Of a stretch of DNA of 6,940 nt, positions 1 to 6,209 are shown piece by piece. The notes beneath the pieces were generated by a model, which had not been told where the DNA came from, did no database searches, and saw only the letters and a program-made list of their open reading frames with translations. The position numbers and the translations under genes are program-made. The stretch lies in NCBI GenBank assembly GCA_051650305.1, contig JBOFIT010000231.1:1-6940 (forward strand). Direction: 5' to 3'. Position 1 is the stretch's first letter, and each line of letters starts with the position of its first letter. This DNA is from JBOFDK01 sp051650305. GTDB lineage: Bacteria; Bacillota; Clostridia; Lachnospirales; Cellulosilyticaceae.

Positions 1-380
1 ATCACAATATTTATAACGCATGGGCTTGGACAGGAGGACACAATGATGGGGATTGTGACTTGCTTGGTGTAGCAATCAAAGAAGCACAAGAAGAGACAGG
101 GGTACAGCATTTTACACCACTTAGTACAGAGATCTTCTCGATAGATGTGCTACCAGTAGCAAGTCATATGAAGAAAGGGAAGTATGTGGCACCCCATCTT
201 CACTTATCAGTAGCTTACCTATTAGAAGCAGATGATAGGGAGGAAGTGTGCATCAAGGCAGATGAAAATAGTGGCGTGAAGTGGATACCGGTAGAAGAGG
301 TAGAAGCGTACACAGCCAATGAACCAGCCATGCAGGTGCTTTATAGAAAGTTTATGGACAAGGTGACAAAAGGGGTTTAA
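1..380 (+). CDS. Nudix hydrolase, 3' part (5' end outside the window)
   Basis: The reading frame is open from position 3, so the gene enters from the left edge; the TTG at 60 is internal and not the start. About 125 C-terminal residues are visible, ending at TAA 378-380. Bases 36-104 encode a 23-residue Nudix box (G-x5-C-x7-K-E-A-Q-E-E-T-G-V), preceded by W-T-G-G-H. The metal-binding REUxEE part is kept as KEAQEE. The first glutamate of the textbook motif is replaced by cysteine and the arginine by lysine, both tolerated in some subfamilies. Nudix enzymes hydrolyse nucleoside diphosphates linked to another group, usually in the cytosol and with Mg2+. The substrate cannot be told from this fragment. 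The MFS gene follows after 22 bases with no terminator, so the two are probably co-transcribed. The family call is secure; the specific role is unknown. Confidence 0.9.
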   Translation, partial: HNIYNAWAWTGGHNDGDCDLLGVAIKEAQEETGVQHFTPLSTEIFSIDVLPVASHMKKGKYVAPHLHLSVAYLLEADDREEVCIKADENSGVKWIPVEEVEAYTANEPAMQVLYRKFMDKVTKGV

Positions 381-402
381 TAAAAGATATATAGGGGGAT
401 TT

Positions 403-1590
403 ATGAAAAAGGATTATTTAAAGTTACCACTGATATTAGTTTCACTTTCATTTTTTGTGATGTCGTTTTTGTTACCTATTTATAGCGTAGAGATAGGTAT
501 GAATGCCACCGCTATAGGAGGAATGTTTTCAGTCGTTTCTATCATTATCTTACTTCTCAAGCCCGTAGTAGGGAGAATATCGGATAAGATTGGGCGTAAG
601 CCTCTTCTTATAGGGGGCATGGCATTGTACGGTGTAGCTTTTTATCTACTAGCATCAGCACATACACCTGCTATGATGTATACAGTACGTGTGATACAAG
701 GGGTTGCATCTGCGCTACTCAGTATGGGGATTTATGCCGTAGCAGTAGACCTAGCCGAAGGGGAAGGGATAGGTGAAAGGCTAGGGAATTTTAGTGCTGC
801 ACAGACTACAGGGATGATCTTTGGGATGGGATTCGCTATGAGCTACCTCTTTCGTGTGGACTTTGTAGAAGGATGGCATCGTATCTTTTGTATCTTTGCC
901 TTGTGTGCAATGATAGCGGCGGTCCTAACGGCACTACGTGTACCTGAGACACGAAAAGTAAATCTCAAAAAAGATAAGGCAAAAACACTTAAAGAGTTAC
1001 CCAAAAAAGCCATAGGCCTTGTAGGCGTTGGGTTTGTCGTAGCCTTATTTTCATCCATGGTAGGGCCAATCCTTATGATTTATCTGCAAGAATATGTAAG
1101 TCGAGACCTAGGCCTGCTATCCTATATCTTCTTCCCATCAGCACTACTTTGGTGCTTTCTACCAGGCAGACTGGGGCGTGTCAGCGACAAGGGAAACAAA
1201 TACAAGATTGCAGCAATAGGACTAGGCATAAGCAGTATTGCCATAGGCATAGTGCCCTTCGTAGAAGGCACGACAGTTCTAGCAGGCTTATGGTGTCTAG
1301 ATGCCATAGGTGATATGCTAGATGGCCCAGCAAGAACAGCACTCTTTGCCAAGATGACAGGGGGCCATGCCACCGGACAAAACTATGGGGTATACAGCAC
1401 TGTATGTGGTATAGGAGGCGCCATAGGCCCACTACTAGGCGGTATGATGTACGACCACATAGGCCATCGCATCCCATTCTATTTCTATGGAGTAGGACTT
1501 CTCATAGCAGCTTTCATGATGCTTATCTTACCCAAGCAAGCAGCACAGGATAAAGAGGGGGCAGCATCTCTAACTGAGATGGAGGAATAA
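403..1590 (+). CDS. MFS transporter, 12 membrane segments
   Basis: This 395-residue protein has the usual length and pattern of a Major Facilitator Superfamily permease. About twelve hydrophobic segments are visible, near residues 8-28, 36-55, 67-86, 91-115, 132-152, 160-180, 203-226, 237-255, 267-288, 290-305, 329-350 and 357-377. The loop between segments 2 and 3 has motif A (GRISDKIGRKP, residues 57-67), echoed in the second half by GRVSDKGNK (258-266). A motif-B-like RVIQG lies at 96-100 and GPLLGG at 342-347. The charged stretch at 184-202 is the central cytoplasmic loop. The ATG is chosen because AGGGGG lies four bases upstream, at 393-398. Family knowledge suggests proton-driven transport, often drug or metabolite efflux, but the substrate cannot be inferred. 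The gene probably shares a transcript with the Nudix gene and ends ahead of the palindromic terminator at 1661-1704. Confidence 0.92.
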   Translation: MKKDYLKLPLILVSLSFFVMSFLLPIYSVEIGMNATAIGGMFSVVSIIILLLKPVVGRISDKIGRKPLLIGGMALYGVAFYLLASAHTPAMMYTVRVIQGVASALLSMGIYAVAVDLAEGEGIGERLGNFSAAQTTGMIFGMGFAMSYLFRVDFVEGWHRIFCIFALCAMIAAVLTALRVPETRKVNLKKDKAKTLKELPKKAIGLVGVGFVVALFSSMVGPILMIYLQEYVSRDLGLLSYIFFPSALLWCFLPGRLGRVSDKGNKYKIAAIGLGISSIAIGIVPFVEGTTVLAGLWCLDAIGDMLDGPARTALFAKMTGGHATGQNYGVYSTVCGIGGAIGPLLGGMMYDHIGHRIPFYFYGVGLLIAAFMMLILPKQAAQDKEGAASLTEMEE

Positions 1591-1660
1591 TCTCGGAGGG
1601 ACACGCAACTGTAGAGGTGTACGCCCTTACCAAAGGCTATGTACTCCGCGATAACATACA
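1591..1660. other. Short intergenic tail between convergent genes
   Basis: These 70 bases separate the MFS stop from the palindromic terminator. No gene with a ribosome binding site is seen. An imperfect hairpin is possible (GGGACAC at 1598-1604 with GTGT at 1617-1620 and CCC at 1624-1626), but it is weak and has no T-run. Confidence 0.5.
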
Positions 1661-1704
1661 AAAAAGAAGAGGAGTAAGGCATATGCCTTACTCCTCTTCT
1701 TTTT
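1661..1704. terminator. Bidirectional intrinsic terminator, 44-base perfect palindrome
   Basis: Bases 1661-1680 and 1685-1704 are exact reverse complements (20-base arms) around the self-complementary loop ATAT, so the whole 44 bases read the same on both strands. The inner part of each arm is mixed G/C and the outer part is A-rich on one side and T-rich on the other. Each strand's transcript therefore forms a stem followed by a U-rich tract (TTCTTTTT at 1697-1704 on the plus strand). It sits between the convergent MFS and CorC-type genes. The right arm also encodes the last residues (EKEEE) and stop codon of the CorC-type gene. Confidence 0.88.
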
Positions 1705-2962
1705 CACGTGCCGCATCAGATAATACGATACGCAATTTATTAATACGGTTATTACAAGTGTCCTCCACATTGAAGGTGATCCCCTCAAATTCCACAACCT
1801 CACCCTCATCAGGGAATCGGTCCAGAAGCCCTATAATAAAACCACCAATCGAATCAAATTCGTTAGAAGAAATATTCAAATCGAGTTTTTCGTTGAACTC
1901 CGAAATTCTAAATGTACCATCAACCAGATACTCATTGGTTGCTACTTCTATAAAATCATTTTCTGTAATATCGTACTCATCATCAATATCACCCACGATT
2001 TCTTCGATAAGGTCTTCCATCGTTACAAGACCAGCAGTACCGCCATACTCATCAACAACAATTGCCATACCAATCTTTTTAGAACGTAGTTCCTTGAAAA
2101 GTTCATCGATACGCTTAAACTCATGAACAAAGTATACATCTCTTAAAAAATCATGTACCTTGAACTTAGAATGGTCAAATTGTTTAAGGAGTAAGTCTTT
2201 CACATAGATAACACCTACGATATTATCGAAGCTTTCTTCATACACAGGCATACGTGAAAACTGCTCTTCCTTATAAAGGTCTAAAATCTCATCATATGTA
2301 GCATTTACGTCAATGGCTATCATATCTGTTCGAGGAATCATAACGTCCTTAGTATAAGAATCACCAAAGCTAAACACGTTATAAATCATTTCTTTTTCTT
2401 GGTCCTCAAGTACCCCTTCTTCATGGCTTACAGTCACGATAGTTTTTAATTCGTCTTCTGTAATGAATGGTTTACTTGTATCTATTTTCCCGCCAAACAA
2501 ACGAATAAGTAGGTTTGAGATAAACATTAACACACGAACGATTGGGCTAAGTGTAGTCACCACGATAGCAATTACTGGAGATACAAAGACAGCTACTTTC
2601 TGAGCGTTTTGTGTAGATAAAGATTTTGGTGTAATCTCTCCAAAGATAAGAACAAGGAGTGTCATAACCCCTGTTGCAATAGCTGCGCCTTTTTCGTTCC
2701 ATATGCCCATAGCAATCACCGTTGCAAGAGAAGATGCACCGATATTGACTAAGTTATTACCTACTAAGATGGAACCTAATAATTTGTTTGGGTCGTCTAC
2801 TAGTTTAGCTACTAGCTTTGCGCCTTTCACATTTTGTTCTACCATATGTCTGGCGTCAATTTTGCTAATAGACATAAGGGCTGTCTCAGATGCAGAGAAG
2901 AAAGCTGAGCCTACTAGTAAAACAAGAAGTATAGAAATTTGTACCAACTGTGCCGGATCCAA
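1688..2962 (-). CDS. CNNM/CBS-pair/CorC-domain membrane protein (HlyC/CorC family)
   Basis: This 424-residue protein has the complete, standard architecture and length of the family. The N-terminal CNNM (DUF21) membrane domain spans about residues 1-195, with FFSASETALMS at 21-31 and the conserved GEITPKSLS at 108-116. The linker EEGVLEDQEKEMI (181-193) leads to a CBS pair at about 205-328, holding VMIPRTDM (207-214), FSRMPVYE (235-242) and VDEYGGTAGLVTMEDLIEEI (303-322). A C-terminal CorC/HlyC domain covers about 343-416. Family members are membrane proteins linked to Mg2+ or Co2+ efflux or homeostasis; the older name 'hemolysin' is misleading. CBS pairs usually bind adenosine nucleotides. 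The start is TTG 2962-2960: the frame upstream reaches a TAG at 2980-2978 with no ATG or GTG, and a good ribosome binding site precedes it. The gene is monocistronic here and its stop lies inside the terminator palindrome. Ion specificity is not shown by the sequence. Confidence 0.95.
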   Translation of the reverse strand: MDPAQLVQISILLVLLVGSAFFSASETALMSISKIDARHMVEQNVKGAKLVAKLVDDPNKLLGSILVGNNLVNIGASSLATVIAMGIWNEKGAAIATGVMTLLVLIFGEITPKSLSTQNAQKVAVFVSPVIAIVVTTLSPIVRVLMFISNLLIRLFGGKIDTSKPFITEDELKTIVTVSHEEGVLEDQEKEMIYNVFSFGDSYTKDVMIPRTDMIAIDVNATYDEILDLYKEEQFSRMPVYEESFDNIVGVIYVKDLLLKQFDHSKFKVHDFLRDVYFVHEFKRIDELFKELRSKKIGMAIVVDEYGGTAGLVTMEDLIEEIVGDIDDEYDITENDFIEVATNEYLVDGTFRISEFNEKLDLNISSNEFDSIGGFIIGLLDRFPDEGEVVEFEGITFNVEDTCNNRINKLRIVLSDAAREKEEE

Positions 2963-2972
2963 TTTTAAATCA

Positions 2973-2979
2973 CTCTCCT
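2973..2979 (-). promoter_or_regulatory. Ribosome binding site fixing the TTG start of the CorC-type gene
   Basis: On the minus strand AGGAGAG precedes the TTG by ten bases. It is the only Shine-Dalgarno-like sequence near the N-terminus, and no other in-frame start exists between it and the upstream stop, so it supports TTG as the true start. Confidence 0.75.
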
Positions 2980-3024
2980 ATAGTTTAAAAGTCATTTATA
3001 GTTTGCCAACTTGAAAAATAGTTT
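2979..3024. repeat. Three short direct repeats (TATAGTTT) in the CorC-type gene leader
   Basis: TATAGTTT occurs at 2979-2986 and 2997-3004, and AATAGTTT at 3017-3024, that is, AAACTATA or AAACTATT in the leader sense. Starts are 18 and 20 bases apart. They lie between the predicted promoters and the ribosome binding site. They could be regulator sites on one face of the helix or chance in AT-rich DNA. Confidence 0.35.
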
Positions 3025-3032
3025 AGCATTAA

Positions 3033-3061
3033 ATTATGTACTATTTATAAAAATTTAGCAA
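3033..3061 (-). promoter_or_regulatory. Possible sigma-A promoter, proximal, for the CorC-type gene
   Basis: On the minus strand TTGCTA (3061-3056) and CATAAT (3038-3033) are separated by exactly 17 bases. The -35 box matches four of six consensus positions and the -10 box five of six. Transcription would begin near 3026, giving a leader of about 65 bases. This is weaker than the distal candidate because the region is very AT-rich. Confidence 0.4.
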
Positions 3062-3063
3062 AA

Positions 3064-3081
3064 TATAATAGACCTATTATA
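3064..3081. promoter_or_regulatory. Operator-like inverted repeat in the divergent intergenic region
   Basis: TATAATAG and CTATTATA form a perfect 8-base inverted repeat with a 2-base spacer. The repeat holds a TATAAT box on each strand, facing each other, and covers the -10 box of the distal CorC-type promoter. It could be a dimeric regulator site, but AT-rich palindromes also arise by chance. Confidence 0.35.
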
Positions 3082-3104
3082 AATTAAAAACACTGTTTTT
3101 GCAA
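3076..3104 (-). promoter_or_regulatory. Probable sigma-A promoter, distal, for the CorC-type gene
   Basis: On the minus strand TTGCAA (3104-3099) is followed after 17 bases by a perfect TATAAT (3081-3076). The predicted start is near 3069, leaving a leader of about 107 bases. The -10 box overlaps the inverted repeat at 3064-3081, so a repressor bound there would block it. Confidence 0.5.
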
Positions 3105-3106
3105 CT

Positions 3107-3136
3107 GAGACAAGTAGAAAGCTACTTAACTATAAT
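3107..3136 (+). promoter_or_regulatory. Possible weak sigma-A promoter towards the flagellar operon
   Basis: A perfect TATAAT lies at 3131-3136. The best -35 is GAGACA at 3107-3112, with an 18-base spacer and four of six matches. It would start transcription near 3143, about 90 bases before the 941-residue gene and upstream of the much clearer sigma-28 promoter. It may give basal expression. Confidence 0.3.
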
Positions 3137-3176
3137 ATACACAAAATAATGTGGTCTTATGCTTAGTCAAGGTGAT

Positions 3177-3204
3177 TAAAGCTTTCAAGCGGAAAAGCCG
3201 ACAT
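3177..3204 (+). promoter_or_regulatory. Sigma-28 (FliA/SigD) flagellar promoter
   Basis: TAAA at 3177-3180 is followed after 16 bases by GCCGACAT at 3197-3204. The known SigD/FliA consensus is TAAA, a spacer of about 14-16, then GCCGATAT (or GCCGATAA); only one -10 base differs. The -35 continues as TAAAGCTTT, close to the extended TAAAGTTT form. Transcription should start near 3211, leaving a leader of about 24 bases to the ATG at 3235. This places the downstream genes in the late, filament-stage flagellar regulon. Confidence 0.85.
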
Positions 3205-3234
3205 ATAGTAGAGATAAGATAATGAGGTGAAAAA

Positions 3235-6060
3235 ATGATTGAAGGTATTAAAAATAGAGAACAAAATATTTATACATCAGAAATGTTTTATAAAAAAACA
3301 GCACCTCAGAAAGAGGTCGTGTATCATACAGAGCAATACAGCCATACTAAAACACAGGATTTTTTGCAGCAGTATGGCTATGAAGAGATGACTTCACAAG
3401 AAGTACGCAAAGCGTGGCAAGATGTGGAGGAACAGATAGAGTATGCAGAAGAAAAAGCTGCTTATTTATACCAGGCAGGCTATAATGTGGGCGACTTAAC
3501 CCTAGGCGAATTAGCTTATAGAACTGCTAAGGAAGAAAAGACCGAGAGTCCTAGTATCAGAGAAGCACACTACCCACCTATTGAAGAAAAAATAGACCGT
3601 ATTAAAGAGCAGCATAATGGGATGTATGCTGCGGCTATGGCAGACAAAGAGATTACCATTAATAGTCTTTATAAAGGAAGCTTTACAGCGAATAGTCAAA
3701 AAGGAATTAATCAGTATCTCAAAGAAGACGTAACAAAAGTCATGGGATACAATGGCATTGCTGATAATCAGGGGAATAGAGGTGCAGTAGAAAAGCTGAT
3801 GTCATTAGGCTTAGATGTATCCAAAGAATCTGTGGTGAAATTGCAAAATATCCAAGCTGCGGTAGAGGGGCTTGATAAGCAAGACGAAGCACAGAAAGCA
3901 TTAGAAGATATGGAAGCTAATGAAGAAGCAGGTAATAGAGTACTGATGGAGGAAGAAAAAATCCTCTATACAGAAAAAGATATCAAGGACATTATCGATG
4001 ACCTAACACAAGTGGATGAAGGCCATATTCAAGAGACGGTAGCATCGGGGAAAGATATAACGATTGGCAACTTGCGTGAAAGCTTACTTAAAAATACAGA
4101 AAAAGTACTTAAGGGAACATCAGTACCTACAAAAGAAACGATAACGGAAAAGCAAACAGGAGAAGTGGGTGTACAAGATGAGTCCCACACAAAAGATCCT
4201 GCCAGTCAGGAAAAAGTACAGTCAATCAAAGACCAAATTAAAGATATACGTGCAATGCTTAATACAGAAAGTGCTAGAAAGTTAAGTGAGAAGATGCCAT
4301 TAGAAAGTACAGAGCTTATGAAAGTGGCAGAAGAACTACGTCATATAGAAGAGGTGACGATAGAAGATGCCATACAAAAAGTAGAACTTCCTGTGACCGA
4401 AGATACGAAACATCAGATTAAGCAAACGATGGAAGCAGCTATCTTAGTAGGACGCTACAAAGAAGTGGCAGCAGGGGAGCTAGTGCCTGGGCAAGCTGGT
4501 GATCATGGCGAAGCAAAAACATTAGAAAATATACATGAGGCGCTCATCGCCTATGAAGAAGTGGGAACAGTGCCTGAGAAACGCTTTGGTGAGACTATTC
4601 AAAAGCTAGATGAAGAAGTGAAGCATTTCTTAGAACGTCAGGCGCTTCCACAGGATAAGGTGACAATGGAAGCAAGTAGAGCCCTTATTGCGAACCAGAT
4701 GGACTTGACGATGCCACATCTAGAAGATATGAAGGTAGCACTTGAGAAGATCAATGTCATCATAGAGGACCTCACTCCTTATGAAGCAGCAGAGCTTATT
4801 AAAGAAGGGATTAACCCTTATAAAGCATCTCTTACACACTTGGTAGAGTGGCTAGGTGAGAAGCGTATGCCAAAGCTTCAAGATACAGTGGCGGGGGCTA
4901 TCGTAACACTTGAAGAAAAAGGAAAGATTACAGAAGAACAGAAGCAAAGCCTTATCGGAATGTACCGCATTTTAGGGCAGGTGAAGTCTCATAAAGAAGA
5001 AATCGTAGGGTATCTTTATAAAAACAACTTGCCATTAACTTTAGAAAAATTAGAAGAAGCAGTGAGATATGGTACCAAAGGGCAAGGAATCAATCAGCAG
5101 ATAGATGATGACTTTGGAGAAATAGAGAAGCTAGATTATACGAAGCCAACGGCGAGGGTTATGCTTCAGGAAGCGAGAGAAGAAATAACGAAAGTAGTGG
5201 ATGTGGCGAAGTTACTTGAAGAGATGGAGCTTCCTTTGACGAAAGAAAATATAACGAAGTTAGGTGAATTAAGTACGAGACTGTATCCTTTTATCAAGCA
5301 AGTTATGAAAGAGGAGCTAGGAAAGCATGGGGGGATGGAGGTCCTACCACAAAGTGTCAAAGAAAAAGTAGAAGCCATCAAACGCTTTGAACCACAGATG
5401 CTAGAGATAATGGAAAAGCATCATATACCTCTTACTTTATCCAATATGTACTGGATTCAGAAGTTAAGTGAAGAGCCAAAGTTATATGAGGAGCTTTTAC
5501 AGAAGCATGAGCTTACAAAGAAAGGTTTCCCAGAGAGTTTTGAAGAAGTAGAAGAAGACTTACAACACTTGCAGGAAGAAGTGGTCACAAGAAAAGAGCA
5601 GTCTATGCAAGAAGGCGATATGAAAGGTTACAAGCACTTTAAACAACTGGAAGAGGTAGTGGCAGTGCAACGTCAACTTGTCAATAAAGAAGGGCTGTAT
5701 CAGATACCTTTTGTCATTCAAGGAGAAACAAGATTGGTTAATCTTTATATCCAAGAAAGAAATGCGAAAAGCAAACAAGCCAGTGAAGAAACGCGGGCAA
5801 TCATTAGTTATCATACCCCACATCTCGGAGAAGTTAAGGCACACCTTACATTAAAAGATGATAAGATTACGTACCAAGTAGTAGGTGAGACAAAAGAAGC
5901 TACCCAGCTTATGAAAGAAGAAAAGAACGTGATTCAAGACATACTAGAAGGCATTGGGTATCAAGTAGAGCAAGGTGCTTATGAGACCCATACAGCAGCT
6001 AAGGAAACAATGGTTGCACGTGTATTTAAAGACGAAAGTCAATTTGAAATCACCGTATAG
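3235..6060 (+). CDS. Large repeat-containing flagellar protein with FliK-like C-terminal domain
   Basis: The 941-residue product is acidic and lysine-rich, mostly helical by eye, with no signal peptide or membrane segment, so it is cytosolic or exported by the flagellar secretion system. GAGGTGA at 3224-3230 supports the ATG. Degenerate units centred on a 'LPLTxENL' motif recur: DLTLGEL (87-93), EITINSL (139-145), DITIGNL (274-280), DLTMPHL (490-496), LPLTLEKL (599-606), LPLTKENI (666-673) and IPLTLSNM (731-738). Residues about 823-925 look like the FliK C-terminal (Flg_hook) domain: beta-rich, with TPHLGEV (861-867), then LTLKDDKITYQVVGE, then a helix ending near GIGYQVEQG. In FliK that domain contacts FlhB to switch export specificity. 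Here it stands in a sigma-28 operon with a FliS-like gene and flagellin. It may belong to the poorly characterised DUF6240-type proteins of Clostridia, which I recall but cannot verify. The flagellar link is strong; the exact function is unknown. Confidence 0.85.
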   Translation: MIEGIKNREQNIYTSEMFYKKTAPQKEVVYHTEQYSHTKTQDFLQQYGYEEMTSQEVRKAWQDVEEQIEYAEEKAAYLYQAGYNVGDLTLGELAYRTAKEEKTESPSIREAHYPPIEEKIDRIKEQHNGMYAAAMADKEITINSLYKGSFTANSQKGINQYLKEDVTKVMGYNGIADNQGNRGAVEKLMSLGLDVSKESVVKLQNIQAAVEGLDKQDEAQKALEDMEANEEAGNRVLMEEEKILYTEKDIKDIIDDLTQVDEGHIQETVASGKDITIGNLRESLLKNTEKVLKGTSVPTKETITEKQTGEVGVQDESHTKDPASQEKVQSIKDQIKDIRAMLNTESARKLSEKMPLESTELMKVAEELRHIEEVTIEDAIQKVELPVTEDTKHQIKQTMEAAILVGRYKEVAAGELVPGQAGDHGEAKTLENIHEALIAYEEVGTVPEKRFGETIQKLDEEVKHFLERQALPQDKVTMEASRALIANQMDLTMPHLEDMKVALEKINVIIEDLTPYEAAELIKEGINPYKASLTHLVEWLGEKRMPKLQDTVAGAIVTLEEKGKITEEQKQSLIGMYRILGQVKSHKEEIVGYLYKNNLPLTLEKLEEAVRYGTKGQGINQQIDDDFGEIEKLDYTKPTARVMLQEAREEITKVVDVAKLLEEMELPLTKENITKLGELSTRLYPFIKQVMKEELGKHGGMEVLPQSVKEKVEAIKRFEPQMLEIMEKHHIPLTLSNMYWIQKLSEEPKLYEELLQKHELTKKGFPESFEEVEEDLQHLQEEVVTRKEQSMQEGDMKGYKHFKQLEEVVAVQRQLVNKEGLYQIPFVIQGETRLVNLYIQERNAKSKQASEETRAIISYHTPHLGEVKAHLTLKDDKITYQVVGETKEATQLMKEEKNVIQDILEGIGYQVEQGAYETHTAAKETMVARVFKDESQFEITV
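3493..5448 (+). repeat. Degenerate protein repeats (PLT-x-E-N-L motif) within the 941-residue gene
   Basis: At least seven related heptad-to-octad motifs occur between residues 87 and 738, of the form hydrophobic-P/T-hydrophobic-T-x-x-N/E-L, followed by an amphipathic helix. The clearest full units are residues 594-612, 661-679 and 726-744, about 66 residues apart. Further weak matches are near residues 193-203, 374-380 and 385-392. The DNA is not detectably repeated, so the duplication is old and under protein-level constraint. Confidence 0.6.
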
Positions 6061-6068
6061 GAAGAGAT

Positions 6069-6073
6069 AGGAG
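6069..6073 (+). promoter_or_regulatory. Ribosome binding site of the 42-codon gene
   Basis: AGGAG lies seven bases before the ATG at 6081, in the 20-base gap after the previous stop codon. Its position and strength are the main evidence that the small frame is translated. Confidence 0.75.
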
Positions 6074-6080
6074 TGGAAAG

Positions 6081-6209
6081 ATGGCGACAGACACACCTGA
6101 ACAACAGCCGACGAAGAAGCTAGACAAAAAAATATTACACGTGGTCAGAGGTTTTATCGACTACTTTGAGGAAATAGATAAAAAAGCAGAAGAGGAGAAA
6201 AAATCATGA
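6081..6209 (+). CDS. Small 42-residue hypothetical protein of the flagellar operon
   Basis: The frame starts at ATG 6081, which has a strong AGGAG seven bases upstream, and stops at TGA 6207-6209. The product begins MATDTPEQQPTKKLDKK, followed by a probable amphipathic helix (ILHVVRGFIDYFEEIDKK, residues 18-35) and an acidic-basic tail ending in S42. There is no signal peptide or membrane segment. It starts 20 bases after the 941-residue gene and its stop overlaps the start of the FliS-like gene (ATGA at 6206-6209), which suggests translational coupling. No family is recognised. By position it might be a small partner or adaptor of the chaperone or of flagellin export, but that is inference only. 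It could alternatively be a leader frame that delivers ribosomes to the chaperone start. Confidence 0.72.
   Translation: MATDTPEQQPTKKLDKKILHVVRGFIDYFEEIDKKAEEEKKS

Noticed and set aside
60..380. TTG at 60 as the start of the Nudix gene
   Set aside because: The same frame is open to the window edge and encodes the first half of the Nudix box (GGHNDGD) before position 60, so the gene is simply cut by the window.
1009..1465. Recurring CCATAGG(C/T) words in the MFS gene, considered as an uptake or recombination motif
   Set aside because: Most occurrences are in frame as Ala-Ile-Gly codons in membrane helices, and they are not seen at similar density in the other genes, so codon and amino-acid composition explain them.
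843..1682. Several minus-strand frames opposite and just past the MFS gene
   Set aside because: They are antisense to a complete transporter, or run into the terminator palindrome, and have no ribosome binding site or recognisable protein pattern.
1617..2126. Plus-strand 169-codon frame across the palindrome
   Set aside because: It is antisense to the well-supported CorC-type gene, has a serine/isoleucine-rich composition typical of shadow frames, and has no ribosome binding site.
2703..3014. Plus-strand 103-codon frame
   Set aside because: It is antisense to the conserved CNNM membrane domain and its start codon has no ribosome binding site.
2963..3234. Search for tRNA, CRISPR or small RNA in the divergent intergenic region
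   Set aside because: No cloverleaf, evenly spaced repeats or strong hairpin with a T-run was found; only promoter-like and short repeat elements are present.
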